Counted from the first letter of the stretch, positions 10,770-22,407 are shown. The stretch: 64,000 nt of DNA from Plantago major (GCA_026545765.1 CM048841.1:90287419-90351418), one strand, 5' to 3'. Made by a program: numbers and translations. The notes: a model not told the origin generated them from the letters alone.

Positions 10770-12542
10770 TGAAAGAATTATTTTCCTTGCTTCTTCTCAT
10801 TCATCAATCGCATATATATACAAGTATGTATAGCTAGATATTAATAAGGAATCATATTCCAATTATACTTCTAATTACCAACATTAAGGAATCATAATCA
10901 CATTATACTTCTAACACTCCCCCTCAGTCGAAACGGGAGATTGATGAACGTTGAGACTATTCCAAAAAACGTCAAACAATACTTGTGAAAGTCCTTTGGT
11001 GAAACGTCAACTCATAGTTAAGACTCGGCAGATTTCATCCATGACGTGCTACGTTGATGTTGTATGAGAGCAAGCGAGGCAAAAGGTCCAATAGCCCTAT
11101 GGGCTTGCAGTGGGTGAGATCCAAGAAGACCAACTTGCTGAGATGGACCGGACGATGGGCGATACCAAGGGGCAGTCAGGTATGGACAAGGAGGATCCAA
11201 ATTTGGGACCCAACCCCACTGAAGTGCTCGAGTCTGCAAGAGTCGGGTGGAAGGAGGTCGTAATCGCAGGCGAGGTACCAGAAGTCATGGCGACATAATA
11301 TGGGAGAAGCGCCACACGAGACGGGAAAGTTAGGAGAGGAGAAGAACGAGATGGGACAAAGAAGACGAGATGACAGACACCCAGAATAGGTAGAGAGGAT
11401 ATAAGACCACATAGAGGCTGACGAAGATCCAACAACAACTTGAGCAGAAGAGGTTGATGACCAGAGAGGCTGGGCGGAATCATGGAGGCGGCACAGAGAC
11501 AACTATGGGTGCCATTGCTGTAGCCAAGAAAGAAGAAAGGAAACAGTTTTCGTATGTAGTAAACTGCACAGCGCAGTCGTAGGAAAACGACGTTTCCCGC
11601 TAGCTCAGCCGTTGGATCGCCCTGAGAATTTGACCACAGGTAGCTAACACACGAATCTACATTGTGGACGGTGGAGATCGGATTCCAAATATATGAACCT
11701 TTCCAAACGTGCCGTCGAAGTCAGCTGCTGTTCTGGGAAGAAAGAAGAAGAAAAAGCCAATTGCTCGAGGAAGGCGACAGCGCGTGGAGAAAACGCAGCA
11801 GTAGAGCTGCGGGAGAAGAAAGAGGCTCAACTGCATAAGAAGAAGATAAATCCACTGCGTAATCAAAGGAGGAAGACCTGGCCGGAGGAATTGACCACCG
11901 GAGAAGAGAGCGGCCCAGCCGCGTGGAGGAGAAGAGATGCGCAAGAGCACTTGAGAGAGGCAGCCGGGACGGTGGAAGCCGTTGATGCGGCTTGGGAGGT
12001 GAACAAAGTAGGAGACCGGAGAAGAGGCGGCGGCGCTAGGGTACTCGTGGTGGGCAGCGGCTAGAGGAGGAAGGGGAGCACACGTGGAGGCGCTGGAGAG
12101 ATAAGGAGAAAGGGGAGAAAAGAGAAGAAGAAAGAGAGAATGGCAAGGGCAATTAGATTGATCGCATTGAGGGAAAAAATCAGAGAAATTTTAGGGCGGA
12201 AGAAAGAAAAGATGAGAGGCAGGACCAATGCTCGTTGGAGACTTACATAGCTCTGATACCATAAAAGAATTATTTTCCCTGCTTCTTCTCATTCATCAAT
12301 CGCATATATATACAAGTATGTATAGCTAGATATTAATAAAGAATCCTATTCCAATTATACTTCTAATTACCAACATTAAGGAATCATAATCCCATTATAC
12401 TTACCATAAAAAAATTATCTTCCCTGCCGATTCTCATTAATCAATCTCATATATATACAAGAGTGTATAGCTAGACATCAATAAGAAATCCTAATCAACC
12501 TATACTTCTAATTACCAACATAATCCTAAACATATTCTAACA
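10770..12542 (-). mobile_element. Small non-autonomous LTR-retrotransposon fossil with an extra LTR
   Basis: Two near-identical LTRs (10770-10916 and about 12262-12403) bracket about 1.35 kb. On the minus strand the order is LTR, the tRNA-Met primer-binding site TGGTATCAGAGC (12250-12261), a GC-rich interior, the polypurine tract ACTGAGGGGGAG (10917-10928), then LTR. A third, more diverged LTR (about 12407-12542) follows the second, separated only by a few bases that look like a primer-site remnant. AATTC flanks the whole composite (10765-10769 and 12543-12547). No recognisable capsid or polymerase gene remains. It is an old, non-coding, TRIM-like element. Confidence 0.8.
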
Positions 12543-12698
12543 AATTCCAATAATTAGGCGCGGTTTAATATCGATATTTTTCCAACTTATTTTTTAATTT
12601 CCATGAATCAAATGATTGAATTTGAACTATTCTTAAATAACGGTTTCAAATATGAAAGTAATAAATGCAACATTTTTTTCAAGAAGAGAACAAATTTA

Positions 12699-13037
12699 GT
12701 TTGTGTTTGCAAATGCTTTTATTGGTGTTTTTTTATCTGATTTTGTTAAAAGTTGGTTAAAGTTGATTTTAAATAAAAGTCATTAATGTTTAATATAATA
12801 TACAAAAAGCAGCTTAAAGTTGTAAAAGCATAAGTTTTAGTGTTTGCAAAAATTAATTTAATTAGTTGATTTTAATTGGAAAAAAAACTACTACCTGCTT
12901 AAAGCAGTTAGAAGCAGCTATTTGGTTGCTTTTTTTCAGAGAAGTTGCAACATAAGTTATAATATAAAACACTAAAAAACTACTTTTGATTCTTCTAAAA
13001 GCACAAAAGCACTTTTTAAGCATTTGCAAACACAAGC
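12699..13037. mobile_element. Tourist-like MITE, 339 bp
   Basis: The terminal inverted repeats are GTTTGTGTTTGCAAATGC and GCTTGTGTTTGCAAATGC, with TTA directly outside both (12696-12698 and 13038-13040). The interior is AT-rich and has no frame. Family and boundaries are clear from the ends. Confidence 0.85.
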
Positions 13038-13960
13038 TTAGTGGATCAAATTAATTTCTTAACTTCTCCATCACTCTTATATTGTAATTTTATTTAAATA
13101 TCACCTTCATTTTTATTGATTTGAGCATCATTATATGTCATTTAAGTTTTCTATCATTTGAAAGTTGCTGAATTACGAAGAAAATGTGTTTTATAATGTA
13201 AAAAATCTTAAAATAATCATACATGATTCATCTAGTTTAGTTATAGAATCAAGTAATATTTTTATCTTATAAATATGTATGCGAGTACTGCGGGTCATAT
13301 TCACTAGTATATGGAGATATGCTTAAACACATAGTAAAGATTCTAAAACTGGCTATCAGTATCTAGTGAAGGTTCAACCGTCATGACTTATAATAAGATC
13401 CAGTTGTATTGGATACTGCCGGATTTGCAATATAAAATGTGCTCCTTATAATAGTATATTAATTTCTACCATAATTTCCAAATCAGGTTTTGAAACAATG
13501 CTCTTATCCAAGCTAACTTATATCTAGATTTAGCTCCACCTACATTCCTCACTCACTAATAATAGTGCTAATACATGGAGGAACTTGGAAGCGGCATAGT
13601 GAGCATCAAGCCATCAACCTATGAGAATGTTACCCCCTCTAAAGAGAATAGCTCTAAAATCATAGGTCCGCCCCGATCTAATATGTGTAAGAGAATTTTT
13701 AAAGTTTATAATCTTTAAAATAATCTTATACTCCCTCCGTTTCAATATTAAATTTTAATGCTAACTTATTTTGGTCAATCATTTTCCATTTTAATTTGAA
13801 TTACTTCTAAACTATGACGGTAAATAATTAATAAAATTATATTAATGCCTCCTCCGTCCCGAACTCAACTTCTCACTTTTCATTTTAGTCTATCTCAATC
13901 CCAAACTCAAATTTCCCTTTCTAATTTGGAATGTTTTATACCCCACTATCATTACTATTA

Positions 13961-14553
13961 CGAGTGGGCGCGGGACGGGTTCGGGACGGGATCGGGATTG
14001 AACATCGGGTACCCAATAATTCAGATTTGAATTTATTCATCCCAATCCCGACCCTATCTTTTGCGGGTACCCGCGATCGGGTACCCACAATAGATCGGAT
14101 CGGAATCGGATTACCCTATCGGGTATTTATTTTCATATAAATAAAAATAAACTATTTGTAAACGTTGTAATATATACAACAAACTATGAACCATGTATTT
14201 TGCTACTGTTAGCTACCTAAAGACTCTCCTAATTAACTCGCTAAATGAACATTAGCTTGCTGTTAAAACTAGATAAAATTATCCAGTTAAACACTAGATA
14301 AAATTATCCTCATATGATCATCTTCTCGGTGGACCTAATTGCATAACTAGTTTTTATAAGAATATAAGTTTCTTCGGGTACCCTATCGGATTTCGGGTAT
14401 TAAATTTTCATTCACAATCCCGTCCCGAACATATAATATAAGTTTAGGGAATTTATATTGCGGGTATCCAATCCCAAAATACCCGACCTTATCGGGATTT
14501 TTTTGTATAGGGTCGGGACGGGATCGGGATTACCCGAACCCTCCTCCCACCCC
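13961..14553. mobile_element. hAT-like element with GGGAT/CGGGA subterminal repeats
   Basis: Both ends carry many copies of CGGGA and GGGTACCC-type motifs in inverted arrangement, for example CGGGACGGGATCGGGATT at the left and right ends. The outer right end reads CCCACCCCTA, a common plant hAT terminus form. The candidate 8-bp duplication is imperfect (TACTATTA against AATTATTA). Dense subterminal repeats fit a non-autonomous hAT. It is inserted in the inner Stowaway. Confidence 0.55.
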
Positions 14554-14605
14554 TAATTATTATAACATTATATCTCCTACTTTTCACTATCTTTTTTACT
14601 TTATT

Positions 14606-14793
14606 TTTTTTGAGATACAATATTACAATTACAATTCTTAGTCTTGGACAAATTTATCATCAATATAATCTCAAATAACATTTCAACCAATTCTCTATAC
14701 GGAGAAAATAATCACCCATTTCGGGGATCGAACCCGTGACCTCTTGGGTACGGGGTGTCTGAGCTTGCCACTCGGCTACAAACGCTTTGACTT
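14606..14793 (-). mobile_element. tRNA-derived SINE
   Basis: On the minus strand the head carries the RNA polymerase III box A, TAGCCGAGTGGC, and box B, GGTTCGATCC, with tRNA-like spacing. An AT-rich body and an A-rich tail follow. The 14-bp direct repeat TTTTTTACTTTATT flanks it on both sides (14592-14605 and 14794-14807), as expected for L1-type retroposition. It is inserted in the inner Stowaway element. Confidence 0.85.
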
Positions 14794-15225
14794 TTTTTTA
14801 CTTTATTCACACTCTATCATATTTTATTAACTCACTTTCCTACTTTAACTCTCCTAGTTTATTTATTCTTCTCTTAAACATGTGCCCGGACCAACGAGAA
14901 GTTGAGTCCGGGACAGAGGGAGTATAATTTTATTAAAAATTTAACAATTATCGTTTAAAGCAACTAGATGTTAAAATTAAAAATGATTGATCGAAAAAGT
15001 CAACATGTGAGGTTAAATTAGAAGATGTATAAAATGAGCATCAAATACAATAGCGTAATTTTGCCTTATAATGAGTTTTTGCACGTACATTAAGTTATAA
15101 GTCTATTATAAAAGAGTATTGATCAAGGTTTGGTACTAAATGAATAGACAATTAATTATGTCCTTAAAATGAATTTTAGGTTTTGCCCTCCTTGATAGCA
15201 ATCTTTCGGCAAATGATAAAAAAAT

Positions 15226-15446
15226 ACTTCTAGATTAGGATCGAAGCTTTTGATTTTTTTTCAACTTTGACTTAATTAATCTTAAATCAGTAATATAAAA
15301 TGTTCAATTTTTTATATAATTAAAATTTAGCCCTAAAGTTTCATTATATAAAAAAATTGAACATTTTACATTCATGATTAAGATAATCAGTAAAAATGAA
15401 AAATTTAACCGCAAAAAGTCAAACTTTCGATCCCACGAAGTAGTAT
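15226..15446. mobile_element. Degenerate Stowaway-like foldback
   Basis: Two arms of about 100 bp pair imperfectly. TAAAATGTTCAATTTTTT near the centre is matched by its inverse, and GGATCGAAG.TTT near both ends. The outer termini are worn, so the boundaries are approximate. It lies about 320 bp beyond the stop codon of MYB copy 2. Confidence 0.55.
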
Positions 15447-15766
15447 GTAATTGTTGCAATTAGGAGAGAACGTGAAAAAGTTACAATTTATTCTGTACCC
15501 GGAATTGTTGAAAACTTAATTTCGACAGTTTATTCTTTCTATGGCTATATAAAATCCGACTTAATGTGCATATATTACAATTTCGCCAGTTTATTTCATG
15601 AAAACATGCCATGTAGGCATGTAATTGGATTCATTAAAAAACACTATGCAAGCTATGTTTTTTTTTAAACAGCATGTAACCTTAATTGACAGCAGCAATT
15701 AACACTTTCATTTCATTCATCCTGCATATAAATTAAATGATGCAATGCACTCATCTTTAATTGATG

Positions 15767-16716
15767 TTACAAAGAAATTACACTGTCATTTTGCCACGAA
15801 TGGATGAGAAACGGATTAACGGCATAATCAAAATTTGAGAAATCATTGTAATGGGCATTAAGAGACAATAAATCTTCCTCCAGAAATGGTGGAAAATTAC
15901 TATCTTGAGCGTAAATATCAGTATGCAATGGAGGCAGATCTGCCCAGAAACTCGATTTTTCCCCAATGTAAGTATTCGTATCAAGTTCGAAAGGCCGTGT
16001 CCAGAAATTCGGTGTCTCGGATTCTGCAGTTGAATCATCTGAGGAGCTATGTGGGGAAACCAGTTCTTCATTATGGGTACTACTGTTTTCTTGGCAATTA
16101 GGAACTTCATAAGATTCAAGTAACAAGTTCTCTAACACAGCCGGCTCGATAACTAGTTCCTTGTTGCGAATAGTTCTCCCTGCTGGATGTCGCTTTGATA
16201 TGTGTCCGTACCAGTAGTTCTTGATTTCGTTGTCAGTTCTTCCAGGCAGCTCCAATGCCATGGCAGACCACCTTCATAAATGTCGCAAAATCAAATAAGT
16301 ACTATGAAATCGAGTTTACAAAATTTTGTACACATTAATTAATAATGATTTTGAGCTTACTTTTTTCCAAGATTGGTATGCAATTTAAGAATCAGATCAT
16401 GTTCATTTTGGCTAAAGTTTCCCCTTTTCAAGCCCGGTTTCAAATAGTTCATCCAACGAAGTCTGCAACTCTTTCCAGTTCTTGCAAGTCCTGTAAAAAA
16501 CCCGAAACAGAATTAGTACATGTTCTTCAATCTTCAAATGTGACTTGAAAAGAATGAGATTAAAATCAGAAAGACTTAATTACCAGCAAACTTAGGCAAC
16601 AATCGCCAGTTCCAGTGACCGTATCGTTGAATATACGCTCTGAGTTTGGCATCTTCTTCTTTACTCCAAGCACCCTTTTTGATTCCATTGTCATCTACAA
16701 AAGTTGTTCTTACCAT
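15767..16716 (-). CDS. R2R3-MYB transcription factor, copy 2
   Basis: A nuclear DNA-binding regulator. Three coding exons, 16584-16716, 16361-16490 and 15767-16271 (133, 130 and 505 bp), give 255 residues. The 133/130-bp exon pattern and its intron phases are typical of plant R2R3-MYB genes. R2 (about residues 14-64) starts [20 protein letters not shown] and holds [14 protein letters not shown]3 (about 65-115) ends in [20 protein letters not shown]. The position where the bHLH-binding motif needs a Leu has Asn (LHTN), so bHLH partnership is unlikely. The acidic C-terminus ([13 protein letters not shown]) looks like an activation region. The N-terminus [11 protein letters not shown] resembles the MYB8/MYB13-15 phenolic and stress group. 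That placement is inference. Of the three copies, this one and copy 3 are intact. Confidence 0.93.
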
Positions 16717-16789
16717 TTTTTACTTACTAGTTACTACCCTCAGAGTTCAATCTAATTCTTGTTCGAAAATCAATTAGCTCACTCCATCA

Positions 16790-16797
16790 TATATATA
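16790..16797 (-). promoter_or_regulatory. TATA box of MYB copy 2
   Basis: TATATATA lies about 74 bp upstream of the ATG, in the same relative place as in copies 1 and 3. A block further out (about 16914-16946, GGAAGGAACG...GACTTCTTTGA on the plus strand) matches one upstream of copy 1 at about 4615-4647. The proximal promoter is therefore duplicated as well. Confidence 0.6.
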
Positions 16798-16949
16798 CAC
16801 ACACTTGAAATCAACAATCAATTTGGTGTCGTTTTGTGCGTAAATATATCAAAGTGGTATAGTTAAGAATCAACCTAGTTGGTCGAGAGATGATACAAAA
16901 TGAGTACTAATAAGAGGAAGGAACGTGGTGACTTCTTTGATCTGGCATT

Positions 16950-17758
16950 TCGAAATTACTATAATTAAATGGCATTTCGAAATTTGGACTCTTAAAACAT
17001 TGTACATGCTCAAATTTGAGGTGAAACAAATAATAAAGTGTTAAAATGTCAAAACCTTATGAATCCTAAAATGCTATAGTCCACTAAAGTTTAATGATAT
17101 ACTTGGGGACTCCTTAAAAAAATTATCAAAGTTAGGGAGCTCCTATAATTTTTTAAAGAGTAACATATGTGAGCCCATATACCACATTTGTACTTTTATG
17201 CATAAAATAGGAGCCCTACAACTTTGTAAAAAATATAAGAAGGATAGATATAACATAAGAGATGAATTAACATGTATTTTGAGGAGAATAATTTAGGACT
17301 ACTACATCTAGTGATTTTAGTACTCTACTGTACATATATGCAAGTAGTAGAACGTCTCACTCGACACTTGAAAGTACTGTTGTAATCCCCCGTCCCATAT
17401 TTTATGCAAAGGCCAAATATAGAATTGACCAAATGGGGAAACTTAGCTTAATTTATGCATGGTTGAGATTAGTTGACATTTTATGATGGTGGTATTCTAT
17501 TGTTAGAACATTATTGTGTCCGATCCAAACCCATCTAGGACGAGTTTGACCCGGCCCATTATGTGACCATATAGCTAATGAACTACATTTCGTAGTGGAT
17601 AGTAGATGTCATCAAGATACTTATAATCTGATTTCACACATGTCATAAGTTTTAAATTACCGCCTCTACCAATGATGATTACTATTACAAGCTTGAGATT
17701 AACTTCTGACTTTAGACCTCCAAATTTGTCGCAGCAGTTTTTCCTTAAAAGAAGCTAA
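16950..17758. other. Gene-less spacer upstream of MYB copy 2
   Basis: No exon or clear element is visible. The sequence is AT-rich. A stretch near 17498-17640 that starts TGTTAGAAC looks like it could be an LTR-type fragment, but I found no partner or target duplication. Confidence 0.35.
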
Positions 17759-17765
17759 GTTACAT

Positions 17766-18632
17766 TCTACCGTCAGTTAAGGTGTCGCCCTGACTAACGT
17801 CAGTCACCTATTTTGATCCATTAGATTAAAATTTCAACGGTGGAGATCGAATAATCTATTCCCTTTCGCGCTGAGTGTTGCCATGGAGTGTCGCTCGTGT
17901 CGCAAAAAGTGTTGCTTTAACCGCCCTATCGCTTTAAATTATTTAACTATATTAAAAAATATATATATATTAAAAAATTACCTCTATTAAAAAATCAAAA
18001 AAAAATTGAAATCAAAAAATTAAATCACCTATCTTTTCCCCACCACCACCGACCGCCACCACCGCTTCCGCCGGAATTTTTTTTTTTTTTTTTGAAAGCT
18101 CCGATCGGAGTCACGCCGTAGCTCCGATCGAAGCTTCCACGGGGAAGCTCCGATCTGTAGCTTAAAGCTCCAGTTCTGGAGCTTCCATGGCGGAAGCTCC
18201 AGATCCGGAGCTTCCCCGCCGTGGAGATCCAGTTCTGGAGCTTCCATGGCGGAAGCTCCAGATCGGAGCTTCCCCCTGGATCTCCACGGCGGGGAAGCTC
18301 CGGATATGGAGCTTCCGCCATGGAAGCTTCCACGGCTCGGATCGGAACTTCCGGGAAAGAAAAAAAAAATTCCGGCGAAGTGGCGGTGGCTGGTGGCGGG
18401 GATTGGGGAAGAAGATATGTATTTAATTGTTTTTATTAGGAATTAATGGAGAAATTAATAGTTTAAAAAAAAAGAAATAACGGTTGAAGGCGATACAGAG
18501 CGGTTGAGGACGACATAGAGCAACGGTTGAGGCGATACAGAGCAACGGTTGATGGCGACACAGAGCAACGGACACGTGTCAGATGTCGACACTTAATCGA
18601 CGTTAGTCGACACTCGACCGATGAGAAACCCG
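17766..18632. mobile_element. Foldback element with GC-rich palindrome cluster
   Basis: The two halves are inverted copies. CCCCACCACCACC...CGCCGGAATTTTTTTTT (18037-18090) pairs with 18358-18400. Outer arms share GTGTCG.C..CTAACGTC, GTTGCTC-like blocks and AACCG. GTTACAT stands directly outside both ends (17759-17765 and 18633-18639), a likely target duplication. The core (18095-18350) is built of AGCTCC, GGAGCTTCC and GATCCGGAGC palindromes, including a perfect 26-bp inverted pair at about 18207-18232 and 18276-18301. The superfamily is uncertain (Mutator-like or foldback). Frames read through the core are by-products of the palindromes. Confidence 0.65.
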
Positions 18633-18639
18633 GTTACAT

Positions 18640-19410
18640 AGTGGGATTTGGGGATAATGTCATGTTCGTCTTGACGATATTTTCTATTTTGACGAGTAAT
18701 CCCTCCGTTGACTAACCAATACCTGTATTTCTTTGTATTTTACTTTTATGTATGTCGAGTTAATAAATATTTATATAAAAATAATAAAAAAGTAAACTCA
18801 ACTAATAAATATTCTTATTATTTCATTATTTAATTTATTTCTCATATTTTTCATATTATTTATCATTTACATCTCCAAATTTTTGATATCAGAGGAGAAA
18901 TGTTCAATTAAAGTTTAGTACTGAAGTGTAAATAGAAGCATAACTTTATATGTAATAGGAGTGATAATGTGATAGGTTAGTAATGGCTAGGGATGTAAAT
19001 GGGGTACAGTTCAATCCAGTGACAACTCAAGCATTCAGCTACCCAATTTATGACGGACTTAAATATTCTCATGTGAACACTATTATTTATGAATTACTCC
19101 CTTGGTTCTTTTTAAAGATTTATTTTTTGTTATTTTGGGAGTTCTTTTTAAAGTTTAACGTTTACTTCTTTGAACCTACCTATTATCGTTATTCGAGTTC
19201 GGGCTCGAGAAATAGTTCATATTGAAAACAAGCAGATCTCGAGAAATGAGATACTCAACCGCTTGTTTGGCTAGTTGAGTTTCACTGATATTTTGTGTTT
19301 GTTTATCAATTGTACACTATGTTATTCGAGTCGAGTCACTATTTAACAACTTCAAACTCAAAATTTTAAAATTCAAATATACCTATTAATAATACAATTT
19401 AACATTAAAC
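18640..19410. other. Gene-less AT-rich spacer
   Basis: Worn MITE-like pieces can be seen (for example TTGGTTCTTTTTAAAG near 19100), but no gene and no complete element. Confidence 0.4.
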
Positions 19411-19414
19411 ACAA

Positions 19415-19506
19415 AATTTCAAACTAAACTTCAGTTTAGTTACTATTTATCAATTCAAAAAATTTCAAACTAAACTTCAGTTTAGTTACTATTTATCAAT
19501 TCAAAA
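19415..19506. repeat. 46-bp tandem duplication
   Basis: Two adjacent and virtually identical 46-bp units (19415-19460 and 19461-19506). Each contains the palindrome AACTAAACTTCAGTTTAGTT. The high identity means a recent duplication. It abuts the left target duplication of the SINE at 19514. Confidence 0.9.
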
Positions 19507-19513
19507 CTCAAAT

Positions 19514-19623
19514 GTTTTTTTTTTTTAGGATGACGTTGAGAACTCATTGCTATCCTTCGGCAAGACTGTGAAACCCCACTACCATTTAATACCGCAAACT
19601 GGAAGTCAAGTTAAACCGCAACG
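19514..19623 (-). mobile_element. SINE-like retroposon with target duplications
   Basis: A 110-bp unit on the minus strand ends in an A-run (19514-19526). It is flanked by AATTCAAAACTCAAAT (19498-19513) and AATTCAAAGCTCAAAT (19624-19639), a 16-bp target duplication with one difference. Tail plus long duplication shows retroposition. The body matches the plus-strand copy at 2925-3040. It probably lacks the 5' head, since no clear box A and B pair is visible. Confidence 0.75.
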
Positions 19624-19639
19624 AATTCAAAGCTCAAAT

Positions 19640-21533
19640 TTTAATTTAACTACTATATATTCATCAACTTAAAAACTCAACCGACTAATTTGCGATGGTG
19701 TATAAAATGTATTCCCATTAAGAATATGATGTTCCCTGGAATATGAACTCTGAACCAAACCTAATAATTTAACAGTATCATAATGGCATCATCCATCTTG
19801 TAAAGATAAGGGTTGACAAAAAATAAATGCCGCAGGTGATGTCACGGAGATGATGTCATGGATGTGCTGTAGTGTGAACTCTGAAGAGCACTGATTTTTA
19901 AGAAATAAGCGTTCACACAGAATATTTAAATCGTCATATGAACAAGTCATGCAACAAGTTGCAAATTAACTCATGTTAATTTTATGTTCAAAGTAATTAA
20001 CGCGTTATGATTTACAACACGTGTTTATTAAACCTCAGGTCAGATCTAGTGATCTACTATTACCGAACTCAAAATCATATGGCAAAATGATACTTAGATC
20101 GGAGTAACGTGATAACACATTATACTAATATCCACTTCTTCAACAGTTTGTGTTAGTTAATTAGTTTTTACATTATTCCATGTGTCGTTTATAGATCTAG
20201 TTGAGGCTTAATTACTCCAACTTAATTACTGCTTAGTTGTTATCTTCTTCTTGTTTGTGCATATTTTTTTCTGTTTTTTTATTTTATTTTTTTAAAGACA
20301 AGTTGTCTATTGTTGTTGTCCCACTTCACTCTACAATATTATTCCCTCACATAGTAGAAAAACTGCGATCGAGACACATGACGTTGATGCCTCGGATATT
20401 TTAAGCAACATAGAAACAGATTTGCCAATTTTGCAATTCGGTCCTTATATTCAAAGTTAATCATCATATTCAGCTCCGCTGTTAGAATTAATTGTAGAAA
20501 CTAGAAAGAGTGGGCAAAAAAATTATTGTGTCAAAATTTTATGAAATCAAATTACAATTGAACAAATTACATATACAACAGATGGTGTCAAACGGTGTGA
20601 AGTTATATGACCTCGGTAATTAACTGAACTTCAATTTTTATATGGACAAATCAAACACAAATTAAACTCTTCACAAAGCATTACTAGTTATCACTTATCA
20701 AAGACTATTATCCTAGATGGAGCTAGTAATGTGTAGTTAAATTTCAAACTGATTGACCAAAAAGTTTTAAAGCACAAATGCTATTTTACGGAGTAAGTAT
20801 ATAATTAACTATATATGAATAGTTGGAAAGAAATATTTAAGTGAGTCAGATTCATGATTAAGTTGTGATATGGACGTAATTATATGAGTGTCCAGGTTTC
20901 ATTTAATTAAGTTTATCTGTATTACTCACTAAAGACAAAAGATTTATTAGTCTAAAGACAGAGGATTTGTCTTTTCTTAACAGATCATAAATTGATAAAT
21001 TTGCGAAAACAAACCACCCTCCAGTTTTCCTGCTGTCCTGCATCCTTTTTTTTTTTAATTTTAATGGACTCCGTCATGCTGTGACTCGCTCAGTTCCACT
21101 CCGTCAAAAAAAGTATCTTTTGAACTAAGAGATGATCTCTTATTATACAAAACACTACAATACAAACGATCGAAAATTAAAAAGAATATTAATGTAAAAG
21201 GAAAAAATCAGCTGCATGTCTTTTGTCCTTGACGTAAATCGTAGGTGTTGGTTCATTTTGAAATGTAAAATTATTGTAAAAGTCATGATTTTATTGAATA
21301 TGAGAAAAAATCATAAATTTTATGTCTAAATGTTTAACACGTTCAATTTATACTAATATAATTTTTATTTTTCCGTTGTTGAGAAAAATCAAGTGCCCGA
21401 CTCTTTACAAATCCATTTACTAGTATGAGTAGTGAGTACGTATAGGTCGTGTTTCTAAAAGATTGTGCATAGGCTATATTATCATAGAAAGTCTATACAA
21501 TCGTATTGTCGCACTCGACATAAAGATATTTTA
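19640..21533. other. Gene-less spacer with block shared with 9.5 kb
   Basis: No exons are visible. The stretch at about 19900-20060 aligns with 9485-9640 (see that entry). The remainder is AT-rich with no recognised element. Confidence 0.45.
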
Positions 21534-21770
21534 CTTCCTCCGTCCCGGAAAACTTTATACATTACGGTTAGCATGCAGTTTTATGCGAAAAGTTAAAGTA
21601 ATTATAGAATATAGAAAATGTGGAAAAAAAGTGTACTTTTAGTGGCAAAAGGTGTAATTTAAGCGTAAAGTTGAGATTGTTTATTATTTGTTGGGTGTGG
21701 GGTAGCTTCCTTTTTTGGTAATGTATGAAGTTTTGTGGGACGGCTAAAAATAGCAAATGTATGAAGTTTG
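21534..21770. mobile_element. Stowaway-like MITE (family B), right end worn
   Basis: It starts CTTCCTCCGTCCCGGAAAAC after TA and aligns through its length with the complete copies at 22141-22383 and 40363-40615. Shared blocks include AGTTAAAGTAAT, GTGTACTTTTAGTGG, TGGGTGTGGGGTA and GGACGGCTAAAAAT. The canonical right terminus is missing. Confidence 0.75.
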
Positions 21771-22140
21771 ATGATTTTATTCTTAATTAGAGTTTTGGGT
21801 TAATATATTTTTTTATAACAAATTAAAAACATATATTGATTGTACTGAAGCACCAAAATTTGTGGAGACAAAATCATTGCATCAATTACACAAGAAATGT
21901 GAAAGATGATCATTAGTATAGAAGTATCAAAAATTTTAAGTCAAGAAGCTTTTTGATAAACAAGAAGATTCATATAGGATCCGCTACTAAACACACATAA
22001 GCTAAAATATGTGACTATAACTCAAAAGTTTAAGTCACTAGCTATACTATCACTGACAACGTAACTTTGAGATAAGTATTTTTCATCATAAATTTCACTT
22101 GATGAAAAACATTCATATAATTACAATATAGATTGTTATA

Positions 22141-22383
22141 CTCCTTTCGTCCCGAATAATTTCATACATTAGAGTAATAATTTTAGGCAAGATGTTAAAG
22201 TAATGATAAAATATTAAAAATGGGTGGAAAAATGTGCTTTTGTTGTAAAATGTGTAATAAAATGTAAGAGTAGCATTGTTATTATTCATTGGGCGTGAGG
22301 TAACTTCTTTTTTAAGTAATGTATGAAGTTCTGTGAAACGGCTAAAAATGTCAAAGGTAATAAGTTATACGGGACGAAGGGAG
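22141..22383. mobile_element. Stowaway-like MITE (family B)
   Basis: CTCCTTTCGTCCCGAATAAT at the left end pairs with CGGGACGAAGGGAG at the right end, with TA on both sides. At 243 bp it is a complete copy of the family seen at 21534 and 40363. Confidence 0.88.
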
Positions 22384-22407
22384 TATCATTTATTATTATA
22401 AGAGGAG

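Larger units (their letters stand above)
13845..14922. mobile_element. Inner Stowaway-like MITE, itself interrupted
   Basis: The left terminus holds CCTCCGTCCCGAACTCAACT and the right terminus GTTGAGTCCGGGACAGAGGG, an inverted pair next to TA. Without the hAT-like and SINE insertions it would be about 300 bp, which is normal for the family. It interrupts the outer Stowaway. Confidence 0.75.
13731..15040. mobile_element. Outer Stowaway-like MITE of a nested cluster
   Basis: The left end is CTCCCTCCGTTTCAATATTA after TA. The right arm (14925 to about 15040) is the inverted match to the left arm (13745-13843), including GATTGATCGAAAAAGTCAAC against GGTCAATCATTTTCC. Everything between 13845 and 14922 is a later insertion. 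The right terminus is degenerate, so its end is approximate. Confidence 0.7.

Noticed and set aside
11018-12064. Open frames inside the LTR element interior
   Set aside because: They lie within a fossil retroelement, overlap on both strands in GC-rich DNA and match no family I know.
14700-14790. A functional tRNA gene
   Set aside because: Box A and B are present, but no cloverleaf acceptor stem closes, and the unit has a SINE body, tail and long target duplications.
18025-18446. Cluster of overlapping open frames on both strands
   Set aside because: They arise from the GC-rich palindromes of the foldback element; codons follow the repeat units and no domain is visible.
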